Source: Nitrospirota bacterium (GTDB lineage: Bacteria > Nitrospirota > Leptospirillia > Leptospirillales > Leptospirillaceae). Taken from it: a stretch of 36,977 nt of DNA. The notes below the pieces were generated by a model. The model searched no databases and was not told the origin of the DNA. It was given only the letters and a program-made list of their open reading frames with translations. The stretch lies in assembly GCA_021816465.1 (NCBI GenBank), contig JAKAYF010000014.1:1-36977 (forward strand). Direction: 5' to 3'. Each line of letters begins with the position of its first letter. The first letter of the stretch is position 1. This document shows positions 1-7,366 of the stretch, one piece after another. The position numbers were made by a program, and so were the translations under genes.

Positions 1-346
1 TGTCCGAATCAAAGCGGCCTTCAGAAGCGGGACGTCCTCCCTCTCTTGGACGCTCGGACCTTTCTCTCGATTGAAAACGATCGCCGGAGGACCTGTCCGG
101 TCTGTCGGAAAAGGATCTCTTCGGCCTATCCGAATCAAAGCGGCCTTCAGAAGCGGGACGTCCTCCCTCTCTTGGACGCTCGGACCTTTCTCTCGATTGA
201 AAACGATCGCCGGAGGACCTGTTCGGTCTGTCGGAAAAGGATCTCTTTGGCCTATCCGAATCAAAGCGGCCTTCAGAAGCGGGACGTCCTCCCTCTCTTG
301 GACGCTCGGACCTTTCCCTCGATTGAAAACGATCGCCGGAGGACCT
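1..346 (-). repeat. 126-bp in-frame tandem repeat in the rluB tail (2.75 copies visible)
   Basis: Three near-identical copies lie at 221-346, 95-220 and 1-94 (cut by the window edge), with a period of exactly 126 bases, which is 42 codons. Read on the minus strand each unit begins RSSGDRFQSRERSE and ends PKRSFSDRP followed by N or D. The few base differences I see between copies (for example at 2, 223, 242 and 317) are mostly synonymous; one swaps Asp for Asn. Such homogeneity suggests recent expansion or gene conversion. The array continues beyond base 1, so copy number is unknown. Confidence 0.95.
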
Positions 347-1387
347 GCCCGGAGACGATCTTCTCGCATCGCGGTGTTGGTTATCTTCGGACTGAACTGG
401 TTCCATTTCCAGAGAAGAGTGCTTTGAGGATGACAAGGGATCTTCTATTTCAATAATGGCGGCTGTAGGAGGTGTCCGTTGATTCCGTTCCTCAATATAT
501 TTTGACCTTCCATTGGGTTCTGATCTGGATTCGCGACCTCTTTGCTGGCCTTGGAGTCTGGCATTGTTCTCCCGGGAGGATTTCTGTGAGTAAGGTTGTT
601 CGGGGTTCAGAAGCTGTTTGATTTCATCAGGCGATACAACCCTGAATTCTCCCGGTTCAAGGCCTTTGAGGTCGAGATTGCCAAAGGAAATTCTGGTAAG
701 TTTGAGAACGAAATAATTGAACGTTTCAAAAATTCTGCGGACTTCCCTGTTTCTGCCCTCAGTAAGGGTGATCCTGTACCATGCATTGGTTTCGGTCGTT
801 CTTTCGTGCTCGACTTCTATCGGTGCGACCGGATGCCCGTCAAGCCGGACCTTACCAAGCCGGATAAGATCAAGGTGCCTGGGGTCGACCCCGCCTTGTA
901 TCTTCACCAGATAGGTTCTGGGTATCGCAAATCTTGGATGAAGGATTCGTTGCGAGAGGTCTCCGTTATTGGTCAGAAGCAGAACGCCCTCGGTCTGAAA
1001 ATCAAGCCTGCCAATATGCAAAAGGGGAGAGATATTGGGGAAGAAGTCCTTAAGAGTTGGTTTTCCGTCGGGGTCAAAGACTGCAGATATGACGCCCTTG
1101 GGTTTGTAGAAGAGAAACAGGAATGTTTCCTTCTCCCTTGGGAGCATCCTGCCCTCAACAACTACAACATCTCTTTGAGGGTCGACCTTTGTTCCTGGAG
1201 TGGTTTCCACCTTTCCATTGACCGTGACGAGCCCACCTGCAATCAGTTCCTCGGCATTTCTTCGGGAGGTGATTCCTCGGTGAGCCAGAAGCTTTTGAAG
1301 TCTGACCTCCCCAGACAAGGTCGTTGCATATTCGGTGTCAGATTTGTTGCTTGTGGTTTTTTTCTGGTAATCATCCTGATCAGACAT
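1..1387 (-). CDS. rluB: 23S rRNA pseudouridine synthase, RsuA/RluB family, with a repetitive charged C-terminal tail (3' end outside window)
   Basis: The enzyme isomerises a uridine in 23S rRNA to pseudouridine. The reading frame opens at ATG 1387 and stays open to base 1, so 462 codons are visible and the stop lies outside. Residues about 28-75 form an S4 RNA-binding domain (VRLQKLLAHRGITSRR, then GGLVTVNGKV). The family signature GRLDFQTEGVLLLTNNGDL carries the catalytic Asp at about residue 129, and EGRNREVRRIFE is the usual second conserved block. The catalytic part ends near residue 265 (SPDEIKQLLNPEQ). Typical family members end soon after, but here the frame continues for about 200 residues of Arg/Ser/Glu/Asp-rich, apparently disordered sequence, the last 115 of them in 42-residue repeats. 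The gene starts 15 bases after guaA stops and is probably the third gene of guaBA-rluB. RluB is the best guess; RluE/RluF/RsuA relatives share these motifs. Confidence 0.9.
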   Translation of the reverse strand, partial: MSDQDDYQKKTTSNKSDTEYATTLSGEVRLQKLLAHRGITSRRNAEELIAGGLVTVNGKVETTPGTKVDPQRDVVVVEGRMLPREKETFLFLFYKPKGVISAVFDPDGKPTLKDFFPNISPLLHIGRLDFQTEGVLLLTNNGDLSQRILHPRFAIPRTYLVKIQGGVDPRHLDLIRLGKVRLDGHPVAPIEVEHERTTETNAWYRITLTEGRNREVRRIFETFNYFVLKLTRISFGNLDLKGLEPGEFRVVSPDEIKQLLNPEQPYSQKSSRENNARLQGQQRGRESRSEPNGRSKYIEERNQRTPPTAAIIEIEDPLSSSKHSSLEMEPVQSEDNQHRDARRSSPGRSSGDRFQSRERSERPREGGRPASEGRFDSDRPKRSFSDRPNRSSGDRFQSRERSERPREGGRPASEGRFDSDRPKRSFSDRPDRSSGDRFQSRERSERPREGGRPASEGRFDSD

Positions 1388-1402
1388 GGTGTTTCAACCG
1401 TT

Positions 1403-2953
1403 CTATTCCCATTCAATTGTGCTGGGAGGTTTGGGGGATATATCGTGAACGACTCGGTTAATCCCTCTGACTTCGGAAATGATCCGGTGTGAGATTCGGC
1501 AGAGAAGGGTATGTGGGATTTCACCGATATCGGCTGTCATGCCGTCGACGCTTGTGACCGTCCGCACGGCAATCGCATTCTCATAAGTTCTTTGATCGCC
1601 CATGACTCCAACAGAGTGAACAGGAAGAAGAACTGCAAAATATTGCCACAGGGTCTTTCCGGTATCCGTACCATCAAGCTCTTCGCGGACAATCCGGTCA
1701 GCTTCACGAACCATTCGGATGCGTTCGGGGGTGATGGATCCCAGAATACGGATGGCAAGTCCAGGGCCGGGAAAAGGTTGGCGATGGACAAAATGGTCTG
1801 GCAATCCCAGCTCTTTTCCGATGATACGCACTTCATCCTTGAACAGTTCCCTGAGCGGTTCAACGAGAGAAAAAGGCATCCTTTTGGGAAGTCCTCCCAC
1901 GTTGTGGTGGCTTTTGATGACGCTGGAGGAGCCTTTGCTGGAAACGCTTTCTATAACATCAGGGTAAAGTGTTCCCTGCGCCAGAAACTTTGGCATTCCC
2001 AACTGCTTTGCTTCTTTTTGGAAAACATGAATAAACGTTCGTCCAATCAGTTTTCTCTTCCTCTCAGGGTCTTTTACTCCGGACAGACGTTTAAGAAAGA
2101 GATCTGAACTGTGGGAGACAACCAAAGGGAGTTTTAGTGACTGAAGGTCTTTGATGATTGCCTGTGTCTCTCCGTCACGCATCAATCCATTGTCAACGTA
2201 GACTGCCGTGAACTGTCTCCCAACTGCCCGATGGCAAAGAAGGGCTGTGACTGTTGAGTCTATCCCTCCAGATAGAGCACAAATCAGGTGATCTTTCTGA
2301 ACCGTTTCCCGAATTTCCTCGATCTTTCTGTCAATGTATCCTGTCAGAGACCAATTTGGAGTAATTTTTGCAATTTTTTTAAGAAAGGATTGTAGAAACT
2401 CAATTCCATTCCGGGTTTGGGTTACTTCGGGATGAAATTGCACCCCAAACAGTTTTTCTTTTTCATTTTCCATTGCTGCATAAGGGGTTGTTTTTGTATG
2501 TCCTGTCGAGACAAATCCGGGAGGGAGATGGAGAATGCTGTCTCCATGGCTCATAAGAACCGGATCACCATCGGGAAAAACTGACCATATGGGAGAAATC
2601 TTCTTTTCGCGATGAAATCCCGTTACACCGTATTCCCTAACATCTGAAGGGACTACCTTTCCTCCAAGAAGTTTTGCCATAAGCTGCATTCCATAACAAA
2701 TCCCAAGAACCGGGACCCCAAGACTGAAAATTTCGGCAGGGACTGAAGGTGCATCCGGCTCAAAGACAGAGGATGGGCCCCCGGAAAGAATGATCGCAAG
2801 AGGCTCCATTTTCCTGACCTGGGTGATTGATGTTGTAAAGGGATGGATCTCAGAGTAGATCCCCATTTCCCTTACCCTTCGTGCGATATTCTGTGTCAGT
2901 TGGGAGCCGAAGTCCAGAATCACGACAGGCCGGGGTATTGAATGACTGGTCAC
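1403..2953 (-). CDS. guaA: GMP synthase (glutamine-hydrolysing)
   Basis: GuaA converts XMP, ATP and glutamine to GMP, the last step of guanine nucleotide synthesis. The N-terminal class I glutamine amidotransferase half shows ILDFGSQ, ILSGGPSSV, the nucleophile Cys in GICYGMQ, and FGVQFHPEV. The ATP-pyrophosphatase half has the PP-loop ALSGGIDSTV, then KSHHNVGGLP and the C-terminal dimerisation segment ending KPPSTIEWE. Two starts compete: TTG 2959 only 3 bases after GGAG, and GTG 2953 with 9 bases. I prefer GTG, which places the nucleophile at residue 86, as in the E. coli enzyme, and gives 516 residues, normal for the family. It lies 60 bases after guaB and 15 before rluB, so it is very likely co-transcribed with both. 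Confidence 0.97.
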   Translation of the reverse strand: MTSHSIPRPVVILDFGSQLTQNIARRVREMGIYSEIHPFTTSITQVRKMEPLAIILSGGPSSVFEPDAPSVPAEIFSLGVPVLGICYGMQLMAKLLGGKVVPSDVREYGVTGFHREKKISPIWSVFPDGDPVLMSHGDSILHLPPGFVSTGHTKTTPYAAMENEKEKLFGVQFHPEVTQTRNGIEFLQSFLKKIAKITPNWSLTGYIDRKIEEIRETVQKDHLICALSGGIDSTVTALLCHRAVGRQFTAVYVDNGLMRDGETQAIIKDLQSLKLPLVVSHSSDLFLKRLSGVKDPERKRKLIGRTFIHVFQKEAKQLGMPKFLAQGTLYPDVIESVSSKGSSSVIKSHHNVGGLPKRMPFSLVEPLRELFKDEVRIIGKELGLPDHFVHRQPFPGPGLAIRILGSITPERIRMVREADRIVREELDGTDTGKTLWQYFAVLLPVHSVGVMGDQRTYENAIAVRTVTSVDGMTADIGEIPHTLLCRISHRIISEVRGINRVVHDISPKPPSTIEWE

Positions 2954-3013
2954 TTGCAAATTCTCCGATTGAAAGCGGGAAGTGTTGTTTTTTGGATGAA
3001 AAGAGTTGGAGAG

Positions 3014-4480
3014 TCAGCTTTCGTCCCATTCTCGCCGGTAGTTGGGAGCTTCTTTTGTGACGATGACATCATGAACATGGCTTTCCCTGAGGCCGGAGGA
3101 GGAGATTCTGACAAAGAAAGCTTTTTCCTGCAGTTCGGAAATTGTCTTGCATCCGCAATACCCCATTCCGGATCTGAGGCCGCCTGCAAGCTGATAGACC
3201 ATATCCGCCAGTCTTCCCTTATGGGGAACTCTTCCCTCAATTCCTTCTGGAACAAGTTTTTTGGCGCCGGCCTGACCGTATCTGTCTGCGCCTCCCCGCT
3301 CCATGGCACCGATCGATCCCATTCCACGGTAAGTTTTGTAAGATCTTCCCTGAAAGAGAACTGTTTCTCCCGGAGACTCTTCTGTTCCGGCAAAAAGTGA
3401 TCCCAGCATGACAGCTGTCGCACCTGCGGCAAGTGCTTTTGTGATATCGCCAGAATATTTGATTCCGCCATCAGCAATAACCGGGACGGCATGTTGTTTG
3501 GCGACCTTGCTGACATTTGAAATGGCGGTCAGCTGGGGAACTCCTGCGCCTGCAACGATTCTTGTCGTACAGATCGATCCTGGTCCAACCCCGACCTTTA
3601 GGACGTTTGCACCGGCCTTGATCAATGTCTCTGCGGCTTCGCCCGTGGCAATGTTCCCGGCCATGATCGGTAGGTCCGGATGGTTTTTTCGGATCTCGCG
3701 AATCATCTCCACAACGGCTTTGGAATGGCCATGGGCTGTATCGATGACCAGAATGTCAACCTGAGCTTTGACGAGTAATTGAGCCCGTTCCACTGCAGCG
3801 GCCCCAACACCTACCGCGGCGCCGACAACAAGTCTTCCTTTTGAGTCTTTTGCAGAGTTCGGGTATTTGATCTTTTTCTCAATATCCTTGATCGTGATCA
3901 GTCCCTGAAGGTAGCCTTCAGAATCGACAACAGGGAGCTTTTCTATATGATGGAGCTGAAACAGCTCCTTTGCCGAATCAAGGGTCGTTCCAACGGGTAC
4001 TGTAATCAGATTCCTGCTGGTCATGACTTCCGAGATTTTTTTTGAGGAGCCGGTCTCGAACCTCAGATCCCGGTTGGTGACAATCCCGACGAGTTTCCTG
4101 TTTTTTATAACCGGGATTCCGGAGATGCGAAAGGTACTCATGATTCCGAACGCTTCCCCGACGGTCTGGTCCGGTCCGATTGTAATAGGGTCAGTGATCA
4201 TCCCTGACTCGGATTTTTTGACCTTGTCGACTTCATGAGCCTGATCTTCTGCGGACATGGCCCGATGAATGATTCCCATTCCTCCTTCACGGGCAAGGGC
4301 AATTGCCATTCTGGCCTCTGTTACCGTATCCATTGCGGCTGAGAGGATGGGGAGGTTCAGTGTGATACCGGGAACGATCGTAACGGTTGTATCGACATCA
4401 CCAGGCATATATTCTGAGTATTGGGGGACGAGAATAACATCATCAAAGGTTAGACCAGTCGGGACGGGTTCTTGCAGCAT
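3014..4480 (-). CDS. guaB: Inosine-5'-monophosphate dehydrogenase
   Basis: GuaB oxidises IMP to XMP with NAD+, the rate-limiting step towards GMP; its product is the substrate of the next gene, guaA. The 488-residue protein has the family's TIM barrel (LTFDDVILVPQYS at the N-terminus) interrupted by two CBS domains at about residues 93-205, typical adenosine-nucleotide sensing modules. The catalytic Cys is residue 304 in GPGSICTTR. The substrate loop GGIKYSGDI, the phosphate-binding stretch AVMLGSLFAGTEESPGE and the flap YRGMGS/ADRYGQ are all present. The ATG start has AGAGG five bases upstream. A near-consensus promoter sits at 4514-4543. Length and motifs are entirely standard. Confidence 0.98.
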   Translation of the reverse strand: MLQEPVPTGLTFDDVILVPQYSEYMPGDVDTTVTIVPGITLNLPILSAAMDTVTEARMAIALAREGGMGIIHRAMSAEDQAHEVDKVKKSESGMITDPITIGPDQTVGEAFGIMSTFRISGIPVIKNRKLVGIVTNRDLRFETGSSKKISEVMTSRNLITVPVGTTLDSAKELFQLHHIEKLPVVDSEGYLQGLITIKDIEKKIKYPNSAKDSKGRLVVGAAVGVGAAAVERAQLLVKAQVDILVIDTAHGHSKAVVEMIREIRKNHPDLPIMAGNIATGEAAETLIKAGANVLKVGVGPGSICTTRIVAGAGVPQLTAISNVSKVAKQHAVPVIADGGIKYSGDITKALAAGATAVMLGSLFAGTEESPGETVLFQGRSYKTYRGMGSIGAMERGGADRYGQAGAKKLVPEGIEGRVPHKGRLADMVYQLAGGLRSGMGYCGCKTISELQEKAFFVRISSSGLRESHVHDVIVTKEAPNYRREWDES

Positions 4481-4513
4481 GCTGACCTCTCTTTTAAAAT
4501 TTTATATCTGAGT

Positions 4514-4543
4514 AATATATTCCTTTTTGAATGGATGGGTCAA
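4514..4543 (-). promoter_or_regulatory. Sigma70-type promoter of guaBA-rluB
   Basis: On the minus strand TTGACC (4543-4538) and TATATT (4519-4514) are separated by 18 bases. Transcription would begin about 7 bases further down, leaving a short leader of roughly 27 bases before the guaB ATG. The AT-rich surroundings fit. I see no riboswitch-sized leader, so purine control, if any, would act at this promoter or on the enzyme's CBS domains. Confidence 0.6.
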
Positions 4544-4661
4544 ATATTTCTGTCGGGACAGTCTGTCACTGGCAATGGTGCTATTGGTCGCGAAATACAA
4601 TGGGCTTTGCCTGGGGATGGGGAAAGAAGAGGAGTCTCTGCCGACTATTGTGGATGTCGGA

Positions 4662-5576
4662 CTACCTCAAGGCTGGAGAGTGCCAGTCCTCGATGAGGCC
4701 TCGTCTGACCATTTTTGCAAAAAGGCTGGCTGTTCGTCCTGATCTGGATCCCCGTTCAAGAGAAAATTTCTTTGCCATCAGGAATGTTCCCGATAGAGGA
4801 GTTTTGGCGGCTGATCGGGACACTTCCCATTCAGTAGTCTCAAAGATCGAAAACTCAGATTCCCATCCTGACGGAATGGTCTCAATCGCTCCCTCTTCAA
4901 GGAGCTTGGAGAGAACAATCCGGATATATGTCTTCATATCGGGTTCCCATGTCGAAATCGTCAATCCGAAACGGTCTGAAAGAGCCATGGTTTCATCGAT
5001 GATCTCAGATGACCTGAGTGCATCCTCCCGGAAAGAATGCCTTTCTTCGATCAGGTGCCGGTGATTCGAAGTCACAATAAGTGCCACATGGGGCGGAAAC
5101 TCCATGATGCCTCCGTCAAGAATTCCGCGGAATGTATGCAGGAGGGGATCCCCGTCCCTGAAATACAGGTCGTCGATCAGGATGATCGACGGAGCTGTTG
5201 TCTCGGAGAGGACGTCAATAAGTGGAACAATATCGTGAATGCCTTCCCTTGCGATCTGGACCAGATGACAAGGTGCGCTATGAGCGGGGAAAGGAGGTGT
5301 GTTCAGTTTTTGCCAGGCAGCAAGGGCAAGAGATGTTTTTCCTGTTCCCCTGAACCCTTCAATCAGTGTTGGCAGTGGGCTGAGTCCGGTTCGTATCCCG
5401 AGCAGATTCTGGACGAGTTGCTCGTGCGCTTTTTCCATCCCGACCAGATGTTCTGGAGAGATGATCCTGGGGTGGTGGATCGGATACAGGACGGAGTTTC
5501 CCCCAGGTTCTGACAACAGGCGGAAAACAAGCCCTTCCCGGGAAAGAGCTCCTACGGCTGCTTGTCGGTCAAGCAT
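4662..5576 (-). CDS. DUF815-type P-loop ATPase
   Basis: This is a 304-residue protein of the DUF815 family of AAA-like ATPases, whose cellular job is not established. The N-terminal third carries SPEHLVGMEKAHEQLVQN, then the Walker A loop GFRGTGKTSL, Walker B IILIDDL, and a sensor-like VTSNHRHL. These match the usual DUF815 layout (leader helix, Walker A, LLIDDL, TSNRRHL). There is no signal peptide or membrane segment, so it should be cytoplasmic. The ATG follows the TAG of the upstream gene with no base between them, so the two proteins are probably made together by translational coupling. That partner is a free-standing Lon N-terminal domain, which suggests, without proof, that this ATPase works with a substrate-recognising subunit. 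Confidence 0.8.
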   Translation of the reverse strand: MLDRQAAVGALSREGLVFRLLSEPGGNSVLYPIHHPRIISPEHLVGMEKAHEQLVQNLLGIRTGLSPLPTLIEGFRGTGKTSLALAAWQKLNTPPFPAHSAPCHLVQIAREGIHDIVPLIDVLSETTAPSIILIDDLYFRDGDPLLHTFRGILDGGIMEFPPHVALIVTSNHRHLIEERHSFREDALRSSEIIDETMALSDRFGLTISTWEPDMKTYIRIVLSKLLEEGAIETIPSGWESEFSIFETTEWEVSRSAAKTPLSGTFLMAKKFSLERGSRSGRTASLFAKMVRRGLIEDWHSPALR

Positions 5577-6233
5577 CTATAGCAACGGATCGCATGTCCC
5601 GCTCCCTGGTTCGATGGAGGAGGTGTCTTCTGTAAAATCGAATTTTCTGAACAAAAGGAGGTCGTACAGCCGGCCAGCCTCGATCCTGATGGAGGGGGAT
5701 TCAAGCAGAAACTGTTTTTCCGTCGGGGTGAATGGAAGAAATGCCGACCAGTGATGTATCAGTGATTCCTGGTCAAGGTTTGATTCCTTGATCCATGAAA
5801 GTTCCCTGTCCAGATCAAGAGTTTCAACCATTTCATCGACAACATTGGTCAGACGTTCAAACAGGGCAGGAGAAAGGATGTCCTCGGAGGGTTCCTCCCT
5901 TGTCTCAATCAGTCCGGTGCGGAATGGTTCCGAGGGAATCTCCGAAATCAGGTCAAAGGATGAAATGCCCAAAAGCGTAATATAGTAGCGACCGTCAGGA
6001 AGCTGGTTGTGCTGGATGATTCTTCCAAGACATCCGACTGGTTCAACCGGAGGATTTTGATCATACTGATTCTCCCAGCCGTCTTTTAAAAACAGCATCC
6101 CGATGAGACCATCGGCCGAAATCGCCTCAGCAATCATGGCGCGGTAACGCGGCTCAAAAATATGAAGGGGCCTCAGTGTTTTGGGAAAAAGGACAACATT
6201 GGGCAGTGGAAAGAGGGGTACGGTCATATTCAT
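5577..6233 (-). CDS. Stand-alone Lon N-terminal (substrate-binding) domain protein
   Basis: The sequence opens TVPLFPLPNVVLFPKTLRPLHIFEPRYRAM, in pieces the hallmark of the Lon N-terminal domain family (PF02190), and continues with GCLGRI, GRYYITLLG and a helical C-terminal half. About 218 residues contain only this domain: there is no AAA module or protease domain. Full-length Lon is encoded separately at 13957. Proteins of this kind are common in bacteria but their role is largely unknown; substrate or partner recognition is the usual guess. An in-frame ATG at 6248 has no ribosome site, whereas ATG 6233 follows GGAG by 7 bases, so I chose 6233. It is coupled to the ATPase gene that begins at the base after its stop codon. 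Confidence 0.85.
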   Translation of the reverse strand: MNMTVPLFPLPNVVLFPKTLRPLHIFEPRYRAMIAEAISADGLIGMLFLKDGWENQYDQNPPVEPVGCLGRIIQHNQLPDGRYYITLLGISSFDLISEIPSEPFRTGLIETREEPSEDILSPALFERLTNVVDEMVETLDLDRELSWIKESNLDQESLIHHWSAFLPFTPTEKQFLLESPSIRIEAGRLYDLLLFRKFDFTEDTSSIEPGSGTCDPLL

Positions 6234-6324
6234 GGAGTTTCTCCGCATATGAAATCAGTCAGAATTGTCGAATATCCTATCGGTCATGCCGGCCCAAAAG
6301 GTGAGCGATCACTTAAATCTTTTC

Positions 6325-6711
6325 CTAATCCTCCATAAACAGGACGTAACCTGCAGAATTTTTTTTGATAACGCCCTTGGCATCAGGGAAGGCGATTCCA
6401 AATAGTGCCAGATTCCCGAACCAGACCGTTATGTCCGGCGAGTAGTTGAATGTCAGGATCTTCCCGGAGACCCTTTCGGACAGATGACTCAATGCCTGGT
6501 CCATGTTCGGATACTCCCCGACCTTGACCAGATGGTGGCTCATGACGATTTTATTCTGATAGCTTCGGTCACGCAGGTGATTCTTTCCCCAGATGGTGAA
6601 GAAGGTCATTAAGACGACGAGTAATACAACCATTACCTTGATCTGGGCGATCATGATCTTGAGTGCCGCTGTCCATGCATTATCGGCATCTTTTTGTGGC
6701 TGGGACAACAA
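6325..6711 (-). CDS. Small single-span membrane protein, unknown function
   Basis: A 128-residue protein I do not recognise. Residues about 15-42 form one strongly hydrophobic helix (IKVMVVLLVVLMTFFTIWG) after a short polar N-terminus, so it is probably a bitopic inner-membrane protein with a C-terminal domain of about 85 residues outside. The start is TTG at 6711, supported by a perfect AGGAGG five bases upstream; there is no in-frame ATG near it. It lies 91 bases upstream of the Lon-N gene in the same direction and may share its transcript. The GNAT gene begins 124 bases away on the other strand. Confidence 0.75.
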   Translation of the reverse strand: MLSQPQKDADNAWTAALKIMIAQIKVMVVLLVVLMTFFTIWGKNHLRDRSYQNKIVMSHHLVKVGEYPNMDQALSHLSERVSGKILTFNYSPDITVWFGNLALFGIAFPDAKGVIKKNSAGYVLFMED

Positions 6712-6825
6712 AACCTCCTGTCAGTCGGCTCTTCAAAATGGAAGGCTCGCATGGTTCAGTCTATCACTTACAAAGCTCCTGATGAAATGATAGCCTTTTC
6801 TGGAAAGAGTGGACAACTTTTATCT

Positions 6826-6838
6826 GGAGGACCATTTG
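6826..6838 (+). promoter_or_regulatory. Ribosome-binding site deciding a TTG start
   Basis: GGAGG at 6826-6830 lies five bases before TTG 6836. The longer in-frame alternative, GTG 6809, has only a GGAAAG one base away, too close to work well. The shorter start also gives a protein beginning with the EYTIRQA strand normal for GNAT proteins. Confidence 0.7.
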
Positions 6839-7297
6839 GAATACACAATAAGACAGGCAGGTCTATCGGATATCGATACGATTGCCGCTTTTTGGGTCAG
6901 GCTGATGGAGGAGGAGGCCCCTCCCTTGTCGGATGCTGGGCCAACCGGGTTTTCAGATTGCAGAAAAGCCCTTATGAACATGTTGCCGGTCAAGGATCGC
7001 GTTCATGGCATCATTCTCAGCTATGGGCAGACTCCGGTCGGCTTTTCTCTGGGATATACCTACGAACGACCCTATGGATCCCCAAGACTGGCTGGACAGA
7101 TTCTCCACTGGTATGTTCTTTCTGAGCACCGGGGCAAAGGGGAGGGGCGCAAGCTTCTGAAATCACTGATGGACTGGATGGTTGGACAGAAAGTGCAGAT
7201 CCTCGAGGTGATGGCAAAAGATGACCCGTCAAGAAATGCGGCATGGGAGTCCATGGGGTTTTGCGTCACACTGAAAATTCATGGAAAAAAGGTGTAA
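6836..7297 (+). CDS. GNAT-family N-acetyltransferase
   Basis: The 153-residue protein is the size of a single GNAT domain. It begins with the first strand and helix (YTIRQAGLSDIDTIAAFW), and has the central VGFSLGYTYERPYG strand, then the acetyl-CoA pyrophosphate loop RGKGEGRKLL (the R/Q-x-x-G-x-G/A motif). It ends with the typical NAAWESMGF segment (family pattern N..A...Y...GF). It should transfer an acyl group from acetyl-CoA to an amine, but the substrate cannot be told; small molecules or protein N-termini are both possible. It is transcribed divergently from the small membrane protein and convergently with prfB, with a strong hairpin between their stop codons. Confidence 0.85.
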   Translation: MEYTIRQAGLSDIDTIAAFWVRLMEEEAPPLSDAGPTGFSDCRKALMNMLPVKDRVHGIILSYGQTPVGFSLGYTYERPYGSPRLAGQILHWYVLSEHRGKGEGRKLLKSLMDWMVGQKVQILEVMAKDDPSRNAAWESMGFCVTLKIHGKKV

Positions 7298-7309
7298 GGG
7301 GGGAATGCT

Positions 7310-7338
7310 ATCCATCCGGCCCGGAGGGCTGGATGGAT
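7310..7338. terminator. Hairpin between convergent GNAT gene and prfB
   Basis: ATCCATCC-G-GCCC (7310-7322), a three-base loop, and GGGC-T-GGATGGAT (7326-7338) form a 13-pair stem with one G-U pair. It lies between two stop codons that face each other (7297 and 7367), so a bidirectional terminator is the obvious reading. Neither side is followed by a run of Ts, so it may need Rho or act as a transcript 3'-end stabiliser instead. Confidence 0.6.
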
Positions 7339-7366
7339 GCGATCCCCGGTTGGAGCGTTCTATTCG

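Noticed and set aside
1-346. CRISPR array
   Set aside because: The repeats are contiguous 126-base units with no spacers and encode protein in frame.
46-456. Plus-strand repeated ORFs over the 126-bp repeats
   Set aside because: They are the antisense of the rluB tail; the minus-strand frame joins a clear pseudouridine synthase.
596-1492. Long plus-strand ORF of 298 codons
   Set aside because: It lies antisense to the rluB catalytic domain and resembles no protein; the minus strand has S4 and GRLD motifs.
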